Below are positions 27,563 through 36,110 of a stretch of 51,366 nucleotides of DNA, in pieces. The DNA is from an uncultured beta proteobacterium. Its GTDB lineage: Bacteria; Pseudomonadota; Gammaproteobacteria; Burkholderiales; SG8-39. A model generated the notes under the pieces. It saw only the letters and a program-made list of their open reading frames with translations, was not told where the DNA came from and searched no databases. A program made the translations under genes and the position numbers. The first letter of the stretch is position 1. Every line of letters begins with the position of its first letter. The stretch covers positions 1 to 51,366 of the forward strand of contig CADEDU010000032.1 in the NCBI GenBank assembly GCA_902826155.1, written 5' to 3'.

Positions 27563-28216
27563 ATGCTCGCCCTACAACTCCCAGCCCGGCGCAAGCTTTC
27601 CGTGTTGTGCATCGGGGCGCACAGCGACGACCTCGAAATCGGCTGCGGCGGCACACTGATGCAACTGCTCAGTGAGCGGCGCAATATTGCGATCACCTGG
27701 GTGGTCATGAGTGCAGTTGGACAGCGCGCCATCGAAGCACGGCGAAGCGCGCGCTTCCTCGCCCGCCAGGCCGCGAATCTGGACATTCGGCTCAATGACT
27801 TCCAGGACGGATTCCTGCCGGCGCAGTTTCGAGAAGCAAAGGAATGCTTCGAGCGCCTCAAACGCGACGTCGCCCCCGATCTGATCTTCACCCATACGCG
27901 CTTCGATCGTCACCAGGATCATCGACTGGTGTGCGAGCTGACCTGGAACACCTGGCGTGATCATCTGGTGCTGGAGTACGAGATCCCGAAGTACGAAGGC
28001 GATCTTAGCCAGCCGAATCTCTACATGCCGCTCAGCGAGTCGATCGTCGCGCGCAAGCTGCGTGCGCTGAATCGCTTCTTCGGCACGCAGCGCTCCAAGC
28101 AGTGGTTCAGCGACGACACGTTCAAGGGACTGATGCGGATCCGGGGCATCGAGTGCAAGGCGCCCAGCGGATTCGCCGAAGCCTTCCACGCGAGCAAGGT
28201 CTCGTTGCAGGCATGA
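27563..28216 (+). CDS. PIG-L family deacetylase
   Basis: PIG-L/LmbE proteins are zinc enzymes that remove N-acetyl groups from GlcNAc-type sugars. In this 217-residue protein the zinc motif AHSDD (19-23; His20, Asp23) replaces the usual AHPDD. The second motif, RHQDHR near 115, gives the third ligand. The ATG at 27563 has a weak ribosome binding site. Its last 4 nt overlap the glycosyltransferase start (ATGA), so translation is coupled. Deacetylation of an amino sugar before or after transfer is the likely role. Confidence 0.9.
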   Translation: MLALQLPARRKLSVLCIGAHSDDLEIGCGGTLMQLLSERRNIAITWVVMSAVGQRAIEARRSARFLARQAANLDIRLNDFQDGFLPAQFREAKECFERLKRDVAPDLIFTHTRFDRHQDHRLVCELTWNTWRDHLVLEYEIPKYEGDLSQPNLYMPLSESIVARKLRALNRFFGTQRSKQWFSDDTFKGLMRIRGIECKAPSGFAEAFHASKVSLQA

Positions 28217-29130
28217 GTCGCCTGAACGACGAGAAGGTCAGGGAGGCGGCTCGACTCACCGTCGGCATGCCCGCCTACAACTCCTCGGCGACTATCGCTC
28301 TTGCAATCGAGTCGCTGCTCGCACAGACGTTTCGCGATTTCGAACTGGTGATCAGCGATAACGCCTCGACTGACAGCACCTGCCAGATCGTCGAGCAGTA
28401 CGCCGCGCGCGATTCGCGCGTAAAGCTGGTACGCCAGAGCATCAACATCGGCGCCAATTCCAACTACGCGTTCGTGGCGCGCCAGGCGCGTGGCCCGTAC
28501 TTCAAATGGGCGTCGAGCAATGACTGGTGTGCCCCGACGATGCTCGAGAAGTGCGTGGCGCAGCTCGACAGGGCTCCTGATGCATCAGTCGCGCACAGCT
28601 TCACGAGGCTGTTTTCCCACACCATCGAAGATGCAGCCGACTATGTCGACAGCTTGAGCCTCACCGAGGCCGAGCCGTCGATTCGCTTCATCCGGCTGGC
28701 GCGAACAATGCGGTTGAACAATGCGATGAATGGCGTCATCCGCGTCTCCGCACTGCGCGTGGCCGGCGACATTCGACCGCACTTCGGCGGCGACAACGTG
28801 CTGATGGGACGACTTGCTTTGCTGGGCAAGTTCATCGAGGTGCCGGAGTATCTGTTCTACCGCCAGATGAACGAAGCAACCGCCACGGCACTGCGCTCGC
28901 TGGAAGAATTCACCAAGCACCACTACCCGACCCGGACGGTGCGCGAGCTATTTCAGAACTGGAAGCTGCAGGCGGAGTGGATCTACGCACCACTCGAGAT
29001 ATCGCTTTCGTGGGAGGAGCGACGTCGCGCGCTCGACTACGCCTGCCGCATGGCGTATTGGAACCGGCGCCGTTTGTGGCGCGACCTCACCGACGTGCCG
29101 CGATTCATCTTTCGTCGCAGTCGCGCTTAA
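28213..29130 (+). CDS. Glycosyltransferase family 2
   Basis: The 305-residue enzyme has the GT-A fold. VGMPAYNSSATI near residue 18 and the nucleotide-binding SDNASTDST segment (about 50-58) are clear. The DxD-like metal site is probably SSND near 100. A late region has DNVLMGRLALLGKF and YRQMNEA. It overlaps the PIG-L stop by ATGA. It likely adds the modified sugar of this island to the lipid-linked repeat unit on the cytoplasmic face. Confidence 0.9.
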   Translation: MSRLNDEKVREAARLTVGMPAYNSSATIALAIESLLAQTFRDFELVISDNASTDSTCQIVEQYAARDSRVKLVRQSINIGANSNYAFVARQARGPYFKWASSNDWCAPTMLEKCVAQLDRAPDASVAHSFTRLFSHTIEDAADYVDSLSLTEAEPSIRFIRLARTMRLNNAMNGVIRVSALRVAGDIRPHFGGDNVLMGRLALLGKFIEVPEYLFYRQMNEATATALRSLEEFTKHHYPTRTVRELFQNWKLQAEWIYAPLEISLSWEERRRALDYACRMAYWNRRRLWRDLTDVPRFIFRRSRA

Positions 29131-29320
29131 CACGGTACGGGCACCGCGACCGCGACAGCAATTCGCCAACCATTACGCAGTTTTCCCCGCGGGGTAAGGC
29201 AGACGGCGAAAGTGCGCGTGTTAGCATTTCAACACGCAATCCGCTCGCATCGCGCGAACCTCACCGAATCGCGCTTCACCCCGCGCAGCGCATCCAGATC
29301 AACGTCAGAGGTCTTACCGC

Positions 29321-31159
29321 ATGGGCGGCATTTGTGGTTGGGTCGACGCGTCCGGATCGACCGATCCGGCGATCACGGGCCGAATGGCGCAGGCCCTCGC
29401 CCGCTTCGATCAGACAGAGGTCCGGGTCGCGACCGCGCAAAGCTGCGGCATCGGCTGCGCCGGTTGGCCCTCTACCAGTGCCCTGGTGCAACAGGATGGA
29501 CTCACGCTGGCAGTCCTCGGCCATCCGCGGTGGATGCCCAGTCATGCGGCACAGCCGATCGAAGCGTTCTGCGCGGAACTGCTACGTGCATACGCACTCT
29601 CAGGCGTCGATGCGCTGAAGTCGATCGGCGGAGACTTCGCGCTCGCGCTGTTCGACGGCAAGCGCGCCCGCACGATTCTGGCGATCGACCGCATGGGCGT
29701 GCGCAGCCTCGTCTACGAGCAGGTCGGCGCGCAACTGCTGTTCGGCTCCACCGCCGATGCGCTCGCCGAACATCCGCGCGCCTCGTCGAGCATCGATCCG
29801 CAGGCGATCTACGACTACGTGTACTTTCACATGGTCCCCGGACCGGTCACGGCGCGAAAGAATCAGCGCCGCCTGCTGCCGGGCGAGTTCCTCACGTTCG
29901 AAGGCGGCAGCGTCAAGCTCGCGCGATTCTGGTCGATGCGATTCGCCGAGCGCGATGACGAATCATTCGACAAGCTGCGCACGGAGTTTCGCGACGCATT
30001 GAGTGCCGCGACGGCACGTGCCATGGGCTCGGCGCGCACCGGTGCGTTCCTCAGCGGCGGGACCGACAGCTCGACCATTTGCGGCATGATCGGCGCGAAC
30101 TCACAGGAGCCCGCGCACACCTACTCGATCGGCTTCGACGCAGCCGGATACGACGAAATGGAGTACGCGCGCATCGCCGCGCAGCATTTCAAGACCGATC
30201 ACCACGAGTACTACGTAACCCCCGACGATGTCGTGAACGCGCTGCCGCGCATTGCCGATGCCTACGACCAGCCATTCGGTAACGCTTCGGCGATTCCGAC
30301 GTACTACTGTGCCAAGCTGGCACGACAGGACGGCATCACGCGCATGCTCGGCGGGGACGGTGGAGACGAGTTGTTCGGCGGGAATGCCCGTTACGCCAAG
30401 CAGTACCGATTCGCCCACTACGATCGGGTTCCCGCGCTGGCGCGCGCAGTCCTGGAGCCGATGCTGCTCGGCATTCCCGGCGGCGATGGCATCCCGGTGA
30501 TAAGCAAGGCGCGCAGCTATGTGAGACAGGCCCGACCGCCGATGCCCGCGCGCTACGAGTCGTACAACCTGCTCGACCGGCTGGGCCCAGGCAATGTGTT
30601 CAGTTCGGAGTTCCTGGCGTCAGTCTCGACAGGGAATCCGCACGCGGTGATGGAGCACGCGTACACCGACTTCGCGCAGGCCAGCCTGATCAATCAGATG
30701 CTCGGCATTGATCTGAAGTTGACGCTGGCAGACAACGATCTGCCCAAGGTCACCCGCATGTGCGAGCTGGCAGGCGTGGACATCGCCTTCCCGCTGCTCG
30801 ATGAGCAGGTCGTGGACTTCTCCGCGAGGCTTCCCGAAACGCACAAGCTGCGCGGGTCGCAGCTTCGCTATTTCTTCAAGGAAGCGCTGCGCGGCTTCCT
30901 GCCCGATGCGATCATCACCAAGCAGAAGCACGGCTTTGGCCTGCCTGCCGGGACGTGGATCCAGACGCATCAGCCATTGAACGCGCTGGCGGGCGACGCG
31001 CTATCAGGGTTGCGCCGGCGCGGAATCGTGCAAGCAGCGTTCATCGACAAGCTGATGCGCGAGTATCTGCCCGCGCACCCCCATTACTACGGGACGATGG
31101 CCTGGGTTTTGGCGATGCTGGAGTTGTGGTTTGCCAAGGGTAGCGCGAGCCGGACTTAA
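29321..31159 (+). CDS. Asparagine-synthetase-like protein with a degenerate glutaminase domain
   Basis: The 612-residue protein has the AsnB layout of an N-terminal amidotransferase domain and a C-terminal ATP-pyrophosphatase domain. The catalytic Cys2 is absent: the N-terminus is Met-Gly-Gly-Ile-Cys. The HRRLSIID, NGEIYN and SDTEV glutamine-binding motifs of the other two AsnB proteins here are also missing. The synthetase half is intact, with SGGTDS at 245-250, GGDGGDELFGG near 345 and a C-terminal KQKHGFG. It probably forms an amide from ATP with free ammonia or another amine, like beta-lactam synthetase and CarA, which also lost Cys2. It converges with the hydrolase gene, 36 bp away. Confidence 0.9.
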   Translation: MGGICGWVDASGSTDPAITGRMAQALARFDQTEVRVATAQSCGIGCAGWPSTSALVQQDGLTLAVLGHPRWMPSHAAQPIEAFCAELLRAYALSGVDALKSIGGDFALALFDGKRARTILAIDRMGVRSLVYEQVGAQLLFGSTADALAEHPRASSSIDPQAIYDYVYFHMVPGPVTARKNQRRLLPGEFLTFEGGSVKLARFWSMRFAERDDESFDKLRTEFRDALSAATARAMGSARTGAFLSGGTDSSTICGMIGANSQEPAHTYSIGFDAAGYDEMEYARIAAQHFKTDHHEYYVTPDDVVNALPRIADAYDQPFGNASAIPTYYCAKLARQDGITRMLGGDGGDELFGGNARYAKQYRFAHYDRVPALARAVLEPMLLGIPGGDGIPVISKARSYVRQARPPMPARYESYNLLDRLGPGNVFSSEFLASVSTGNPHAVMEHAYTDFAQASLINQMLGIDLKLTLADNDLPKVTRMCELAGVDIAFPLLDEQVVDFSARLPETHKLRGSQLRYFFKEALRGFLPDAIITKQKHGFGLPAGTWIQTHQPLNALAGDALSGLRRRGIVQAAFIDKLMREYLPAHPHYYGTMAWVLAMLELWFAKGSASRT

Positions 31160-31195
31160 CGGCGCGGACCGGACTCGCGGCTACCAGCGATCGAG

Positions 31196-32059
31196 TCAGC
31201 GTCCAGCCTGATTGATCCGACCAAGCCAATCGAGCGTTTCGTTCTCCACTGCTGCGCGCCATTCCTGGCTGGAGAACGTGTGATCGGCCTGCGGCAGTTC
31301 CCAGCGTTTCAGCCGGTCCGGTTGCAACGTGCGGCGCCACCTGGCATCAGCCTCGGTCACGCTGACGAACTCCTGCGCGGTGAGATCGCGGCCGCTCAGC
31401 ATCAGCAGCACCGGACCACGAAAGCGCTCCAATCCTCGCAACATGCGCGCCTGAAACGGGGTGCGTTCGCCGGATGGTTTTCCGTCCGATCGGCGCAGTG
31501 CGCGGAAGAAATTTCCGGCAAGTGAGCGCGCCGATGCAATCGGCGAAAACGACTGTGAGAACAGCTTCTTCCAGAACTCGCGGCTGACCAGCCGTTCGGT
31601 GTAGTAGTGCCGCAGATAGGTGCGGGCAATCGTCGCCTCGCTACGGATCCACGGATTGAGCAGCGCCAGCCCGGCAACGCGCCCATCCGCAGGCGCATAC
31701 ATCATCGCTGCCGAGGCCGCATCGCATAGCCCCCACAAACAGACCGAGCGCAGATCGGGACACGCGCGCATCAAGGCGTCGATCGCCGCACCGATATCGC
31801 CGTCGACCGCATCGAAGGGTCGCATCTCGCCCGCGCTGTCCCCCATTCCGCGATAGTCGAATCGCAGCACGCAGTAGCCGCTTCGCGCCAATCGCCGTGT
31901 CAGCAGGACGAACTGACGATGACTGCCGACGCGGTATTGCGGGCCGCCGACGATCACCAGCACTCCGGTGCTCGAACGCAGCTCATCGGGCCTGCCGAGG
32001 ATGCCGATCAACGCATCGCCGGCGTGCTCGAATTGAACCACCTCCTCGCGATAGTTCAC
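31196..32059 (-). CDS. Exosortase A system-associated hydrolase 1
   Basis: This 287-residue alpha/beta-hydrolase-fold protein belongs to a family found only next to XrtA EPS genes; its substrate is unknown. The oxyanion region reads GGPQYRVGSHRQFV. In place of the usual GxSxG nucleophile elbow there is GLCDAAS, so Cys may be the nucleophile. The GTG at 32059 overlaps the stop codon of hydrolase 2 (GTGA); the longer frame to 32110 would lie inside that gene. It is the last gene of the minus-strand acyl module. Confidence 0.88.
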   Translation of the reverse strand: MNYREEVVQFEHAGDALIGILGRPDELRSSTGVLVIVGGPQYRVGSHRQFVLLTRRLARSGYCVLRFDYRGMGDSAGEMRPFDAVDGDIGAAIDALMRACPDLRSVCLWGLCDAASAAMMYAPADGRVAGLALLNPWIRSEATIARTYLRHYYTERLVSREFWKKLFSQSFSPIASARSLAGNFFRALRRSDGKPSGERTPFQARMLRGLERFRGPVLLMLSGRDLTAQEFVSVTEADARWRRTLQPDRLKRWELPQADHTFSSQEWRAAVENETLDWLGRINQAGR

Positions 32060-32886
32060 GCCGGCACCCGTTCGAGCGCATCGATCGTCGCTGCAGTCAG
32101 CGCGGGACATTCGGCGATTTCCTGCGTCTGCCAGAAGCCCAGACCATCGACAACAACGCTATGCAACTCAGCGCCGGCTTCCCGCCACTTCGCTTGTCGC
32201 GTAGCCGCGGCAGGCGAAACCGAGAGTTCACCCGCACGCGCTGCGACTTCGCACCACAACACGCGCGCAGGTGCGCGGGCGGGTGGATCGAGCTCCGCGC
32301 GCTCGAGCGGAAGCGCCAGTTCGGGGCGAAGCGCGTAGCCAGCCACCTCGACGGACCGACCGGCTTCGAGCTCGGCCCGCAGCGCTTTGGTTCCGGTCGA
32401 GGCTCCTTCCGATCCGAGCAGTTGTGCGGCGACCTTGAGCCGCAGGAACTGGTTCAGATAGGTGCGCCCCGATAGCGCCGGCTGCCAGAACATCACGTCG
32501 GGGACCCGAGGCAAACGCGCGCTCGCAGCGACCGCAAGTAACGCCCCTGCCCGCAATCCCCACAAGATCGGCGTCGAATGCAGCGACTGCGCGAGCTGAT
32601 TCCACACCGCGACGATGTCGGCGATCCAGGCCTCCCAAGTCGCGTCCGCGAAATCGCCGGAACTGTCACCGCAGCCCAACAGATCAAGGGTGGTGACGTG
32701 CCATCCCCTGCTCGCAAGTGCCCGCGCAGTGTTCGCAACCGCCCGGCGCGATTTGTTCATCTCTTCGGCGAACGGGTGGACGTACAAGATCACTCCGCGC
32801 CGCTTCCCCGAGGGCGCGTACTCGACCAACAGTCGGTTACCGTCCGCGCAAGGCTGGAAACGGGCTGTCATCGCGACAGCGCTCAC
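32056..32886 (-). CDS. Exosortase A system-associated hydrolase 2
   Basis: The 276-residue alpha/beta-hydrolase-like protein pairs with hydrolase 1 in XrtA loci. VHPFAEEMNKSRR forms the oxyanion region (about 36-48) and LDLLGCGDSSG is a family motif near 68-78. The elbow reads WGLRAGA, without a Ser or Cys nucleophile, so it may be a non-catalytic or acyl-binding partner. The GTG at 32886 has an AAGGA site; an ATG at 32871 lacks one. It overlaps hydrolase 1 by 4 nt and lies 83 bp downstream of the ACP gene. Confidence 0.87.
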   Translation of the reverse strand: MSAVAMTARFQPCADGNRLLVEYAPSGKRRGVILYVHPFAEEMNKSRRAVANTARALASRGWHVTTLDLLGCGDSSGDFADATWEAWIADIVAVWNQLAQSLHSTPILWGLRAGALLAVAASARLPRVPDVMFWQPALSGRTYLNQFLRLKVAAQLLGSEGASTGTKALRAELEAGRSVEVAGYALRPELALPLERAELDPPARAPARVLWCEVAARAGELSVSPAAATRQAKWREAGAELHSVVVDGLGFWQTQEIAECPALTAATIDALERVPA

Positions 32887-32969
32887 GGCGGTCCTTGGTT
32901 GCTTTCCGGAACTAGGGGGCTCGACAGCAGGCGGGCGACTGGGCGTACCTGGCTAGCTATTCGCGACCA

Positions 32970-33224
32970 TCAAGCTGCGCGCAGTTTCGTTTCGACGAAC
33001 TCGACCAGTGACCCGACCGTGGCGAAGGTCGACCCATCGAGCTCGTCATCTTCCACGCTGAAGCCGAAACGTTCTTCCAGCGATGTGATGACCGAAACGA
33101 CCGCCATCGAATCGAGCTCGGGGATGCTCCCCAGGAGCGCCGTATCAGCGCCAAACGCGGCGGTTCTGCCCTTCAGATTCAGGACACCCTCAAGCACTCC
33201 CAGTACTTCGGTCTGCGTGTTCAC
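32970..33224 (-). CDS. Acyl carrier protein of the XrtA EPS locus
   Basis: The 84-residue acidic protein is a free-standing carrier. Ser39 in ELDSMAVV is the phosphopantetheine attachment site, and the surrounding helices match the ACP fold. The start is GTG with a GGAG site. It lies in the same strand as the two hydrolases and opposite the acyl-CoA ligase and decarboxylase. It probably accepts a group activated by the adjacent ligase. It is not a fatty-acid ACP, since no fab genes are near. Confidence 0.92.
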   Translation of the reverse strand: MNTQTEVLGVLEGVLNLKGRTAAFGADTALLGSIPELDSMAVVSVITSLEERFGFSVEDDELDGSTFATVGSLVEFVETKLRAA

Positions 33225-33434
33225 GAGTCACTCCGGAATCCGATGCTTGATCTCAGACTGCCCGCCCACGCTTATCGACGTGTGAGCCGGCGAAAAACCG
33301 ACGGCGAGTATAGCGGCCGACGTAGTCCACCTTCGTGAAATTAGACCGTTGGCGCGCAGCATGGCACCGGGACCAGACGTGCCCTGAACAAAGATCCCGG
33401 GGCCGGCGCATGACCACGGATCGCTGCACGCTCT

Positions 33435-34139
33435 TCAACGTGGCGGCTGCACGCGAATCACCGGACGCTGCCGGCTGCGAATCCCGACGTGAAGATAGGG
33501 TGCAGTGCTGAACATCGAGATCTGCAGGGCGCCAAGGCACAGATACGTGGCGGACCCGACCGGGACGGCGCCGAGCCTCGCGTGGGAACGCAATGAAGCG
33601 GCGTTGAACGCGGACACCCGGCTCATCGTCCAGCGGTATCCCTTCGATCGCATGAAATCGTAGGCAGCGTCCCAAAGTCGCGAGAAGGCACGGCCGATTC
33701 GATAGCGCGGCTCCACGTACACGTCGAAATCCCACACCGCTTGTTCGACTGGAGTCGGTATGAACAAGCTGCGGACTTCGTCTTCTTCGTACGCTTGCTC
33801 CTTCAGCCAGAGAAAGCCGACGAACCCCGCCGCACCGGTCGCCGCAAAGCAGATGGCGCCGGACTCGAACCGCTGCCGCAGCACCTCGGCGGGACGAGGA
33901 AACGCACTCACGCACGCCGCGTCCGGGCCGACGATCGCCACGTTGATGCTGGCCGATGCCTTCCCGGATACGGCCGACGGCGCGATCGGTTGTGCCATCA
34001 GGTAGTACTTGATCAATCGAACTCGCCCGCCGCTGGCAGTGCCAAGGCCTCGCGCCAACGCGTACCACACCGCGTTACTCCAGCCGGTCTGCTTGGCCAG
34101 ATCCTTCAGTCCAGCTAATTGCGATCGGAGCGCGAGCAT
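33435..34139 (-). CDS. GNAT family N-acyltransferase
   Basis: The 234-residue protein carries a GNAT domain in its C-terminal half, including FVGFLWL, the DVYVEPRYRIGRAFSRLW acyl-CoA-binding region and an NAASLRSHARLGA motif. It likely transfers an acyl group from CoA or from the neighbouring ACP to an amine. The ATG at 34139 was chosen because the frame upstream to 34373 is Pro/Arg-rich; neither start has a good ribosome binding site. It lies between the ACP gene and the divergently transcribed ligase. Confidence 0.82.
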   Translation of the reverse strand: MLALRSQLAGLKDLAKQTGWSNAVWYALARGLGTASGGRVRLIKYYLMAQPIAPSAVSGKASASINVAIVGPDAACVSAFPRPAEVLRQRFESGAICFAATGAAGFVGFLWLKEQAYEEDEVRSLFIPTPVEQAVWDFDVYVEPRYRIGRAFSRLWDAAYDFMRSKGYRWTMSRVSAFNAASLRSHARLGAVPVGSATYLCLGALQISMFSTAPYLHVGIRSRQRPVIRVQPPR

Positions 34140-34493
34140 GCGTGGTTGTTTAGGCTGACGCGGTGCCACACGCGCCTGAAAGTGATCCCTGGCGAGGCCT
34201 CGCGGCAGGGGCAAAAGTTTCGGATCGTAGCAACGCCTGAGGCCCCCGACCAAGCGCGACGGGCGGCCGGAGCGTTGCAAAGTTCCGGCTATCGGCAGAA
34301 CCGGACCGATCAGCCTCGATCCTCCCAATAGTTGGCGCTCCGACAGCGTTATTTGCCTTTCGAGCGCGGCCATTGAGGTCTAATTTCACCTTCCCCGGCA
34401 CGACGCCTCGCCGCCAGGCGCCATCCCGCGTGCTGCAAGCCCCATCACGCTTGATCGTCTGCCAAATCCATCGCTTCGACCCAAAAGTCCCGC

Positions 34494-36110
34494 ATGCAAT
34501 CCAGTCCGAAGATCACCGCCGATTCGTCTCTGCTCCACGGTCTGCTTTTCGCCACGGCTGAGGTCCACGCCGCTCGCACCGCCCTCACTTACGGCGATGC
34601 GCACCTGTCCTACGCCGATCTGGAAAAGCAGGTCCGGCAACTGGCTAGCGGGCTGGTCACGCTTGGCACCGAGCGTTCGACTCGCGTGGCCATCTTCCTG
34701 GAAAAGCGGTTCGAAATGGTCGTTGGCTGCTTCGGGGCTGCGGCTGCCGGTGCCACATTCGTGCCGATCAATCCGCTGCTCAAGGCCGATCAGGTTGCGT
34801 ACATCATGCGCGACTGCAACGTGCGCGTGCTGATCACCTCGGCAGAGCGCCTCGGGCTGCTGGAGGACGCATTGGCACAGTGCCCCGATCTGGTTCACGT
34901 GATCGTGGTCGGCAATGCGCAACCAGCCAAAGCGAAAATCCACTGGCAGCTGAATCGCTGGACCGACGTCCTGGCGGGCGGCTCGCGCACGCCGCATCGC
35001 GTGATCGACACCGATATGCTCGCGATTCTGTACACCTCCGGCAGCACCGGTAAACCCAAAGGCGTCGTGCTGTCCCATCGCAACATGGTGGCGGGCGCAC
35101 GCAGTGTGGCGCAGTACTTGGAGAACCGGGCCGATGATGTCCTGATCGCCGCGCTGCCGCTGTCATTCGATGCAGGCTTCAGTCAACTCACCACGGGCTT
35201 TTCGGTGGGTGCACGCATCGTACTGCTCAACTACCTGTTGCCCCGCGATGTGCTGAACGCCCTTCACAAGGAACGCGTGACGGGCATGACCGCCGTACCG
35301 CCGCTCTACATTCAACTTTCCCAGCTCGAGTGGCCGGCCAGTATCACGACGCACCTGCGTTACTTCGCGAACACGGGCGGACGGATGCCGTTCGAGACAC
35401 TGAAGAAGCTGCGGGCCCATCTGCCGCAGACCAAGCCGTATCTGATGTACGGCCTGACCGAGGCGTTCCGATCGACGTATCTGCCGCCGGAAGAAGTCGA
35501 CCGCCGCCCCGATTCGATCGGCAAGGCGATCCCCAATGCCGAAATCCTGGTGCTGCGCGAAGATGGCTCTCGATGCGCGCCCAACGAGTCCGGCGAACTG
35601 GTTCACCGTGGCGCGCTGGTGGGCATGGGCTACTGGAACGATCCGGAAAAGACGGCCGAGCGCTACAAGCCGCTTCCTGGCCGCGAAGGCGGCTTGGTGC
35701 TGCCGGAGATCGCGGTGTTCTCCGGCGACAACGTACGCATGGACGAGGAGGGATTCCTATACTTCATCGGCCGGCGCGACGAGATGATCAAGACCTCGGG
35801 CTACCGCGTGAGTCCAACCGAGATCGAAGAGGCGCTCTATGCGACGCAGCTTGTCGGCGAGTGTGCAGCGTTCGGTATCGAGCATGACGTGCTGGGCCAG
35901 GCGATCGTCGTCGTGGTGACGCCAAAAGGCGGCGCGGCACTGGATGAGGTCACCGTGATTCGTACCTGCCGCGAGAAACTGCCCGCCTACATGGTCCCCG
36001 CGAAAGTGTTCGTACGCACCGAGTCGTTGCCACGGAATCCCAACGGCAAGATCGATCGCAGGCAGCTGTCCGGTGAATTCCAGGACCTGTTCGAGCAGGT
36101 GCGCGCATGA
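34494..36110 (+). CDS. AMP-forming acyl-CoA ligase, exosortase A system-associated
   Basis: The 538-residue adenylating enzyme activates a carboxylic acid as acyl-AMP and loads it on CoA or a carrier. The P-loop YTSGSTGKPKG is near 182-192. The adenine motif YGLTE near 321 and the hinge/C-terminal motifs GRRDEMIKTSGYRVSPTE (about 427-445) and NPNGKIDRRQL are complete. It resembles a fixed partner of the next gene in XrtA loci. Its stop overlaps the decarboxylase ATG by 4 nt. The acid activated is not known; the adjacent ACP is a natural acceptor. Confidence 0.93.
   Translation: MQSSPKITADSSLLHGLLFATAEVHAARTALTYGDAHLSYADLEKQVRQLASGLVTLGTERSTRVAIFLEKRFEMVVGCFGAAAAGATFVPINPLLKADQVAYIMRDCNVRVLITSAERLGLLEDALAQCPDLVHVIVVGNAQPAKAKIHWQLNRWTDVLAGGSRTPHRVIDTDMLAILYTSGSTGKPKGVVLSHRNMVAGARSVAQYLENRADDVLIAALPLSFDAGFSQLTTGFSVGARIVLLNYLLPRDVLNALHKERVTGMTAVPPLYIQLSQLEWPASITTHLRYFANTGGRMPFETLKKLRAHLPQTKPYLMYGLTEAFRSTYLPPEEVDRRPDSIGKAIPNAEILVLREDGSRCAPNESGELVHRGALVGMGYWNDPEKTAERYKPLPGREGGLVLPEIAVFSGDNVRMDEEGFLYFIGRRDEMIKTSGYRVSPTEIEEALYATQLVGECAAFGIEHDVLGQAIVVVVTPKGGAALDEVTVIRTCREKLPAYMVPAKVFVRTESLPRNPNGKIDRRQLSGEFQDLFEQVRA

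Noticed and set aside
29135..29155. GGCAC-N5-CCGC as a sigma-54 promoter before the glutaminase-dead synthetase
   Set aside because: The -24 part and spacing fit, but the -12 part is CCGC rather than TTGC; too weak without data.
33363..33383. GGCAC-N11-GTGCC inverted repeat near the ACP gene
   Set aside because: Five-base arms at this GC content occur often by chance, and its place gives no further support.
34333..34348. TGGCGC-N6-CAGC as a sigma-54 promoter before the acyl-CoA ligase
   Set aside because: The spacing is right but both elements deviate, notably the -12 element.
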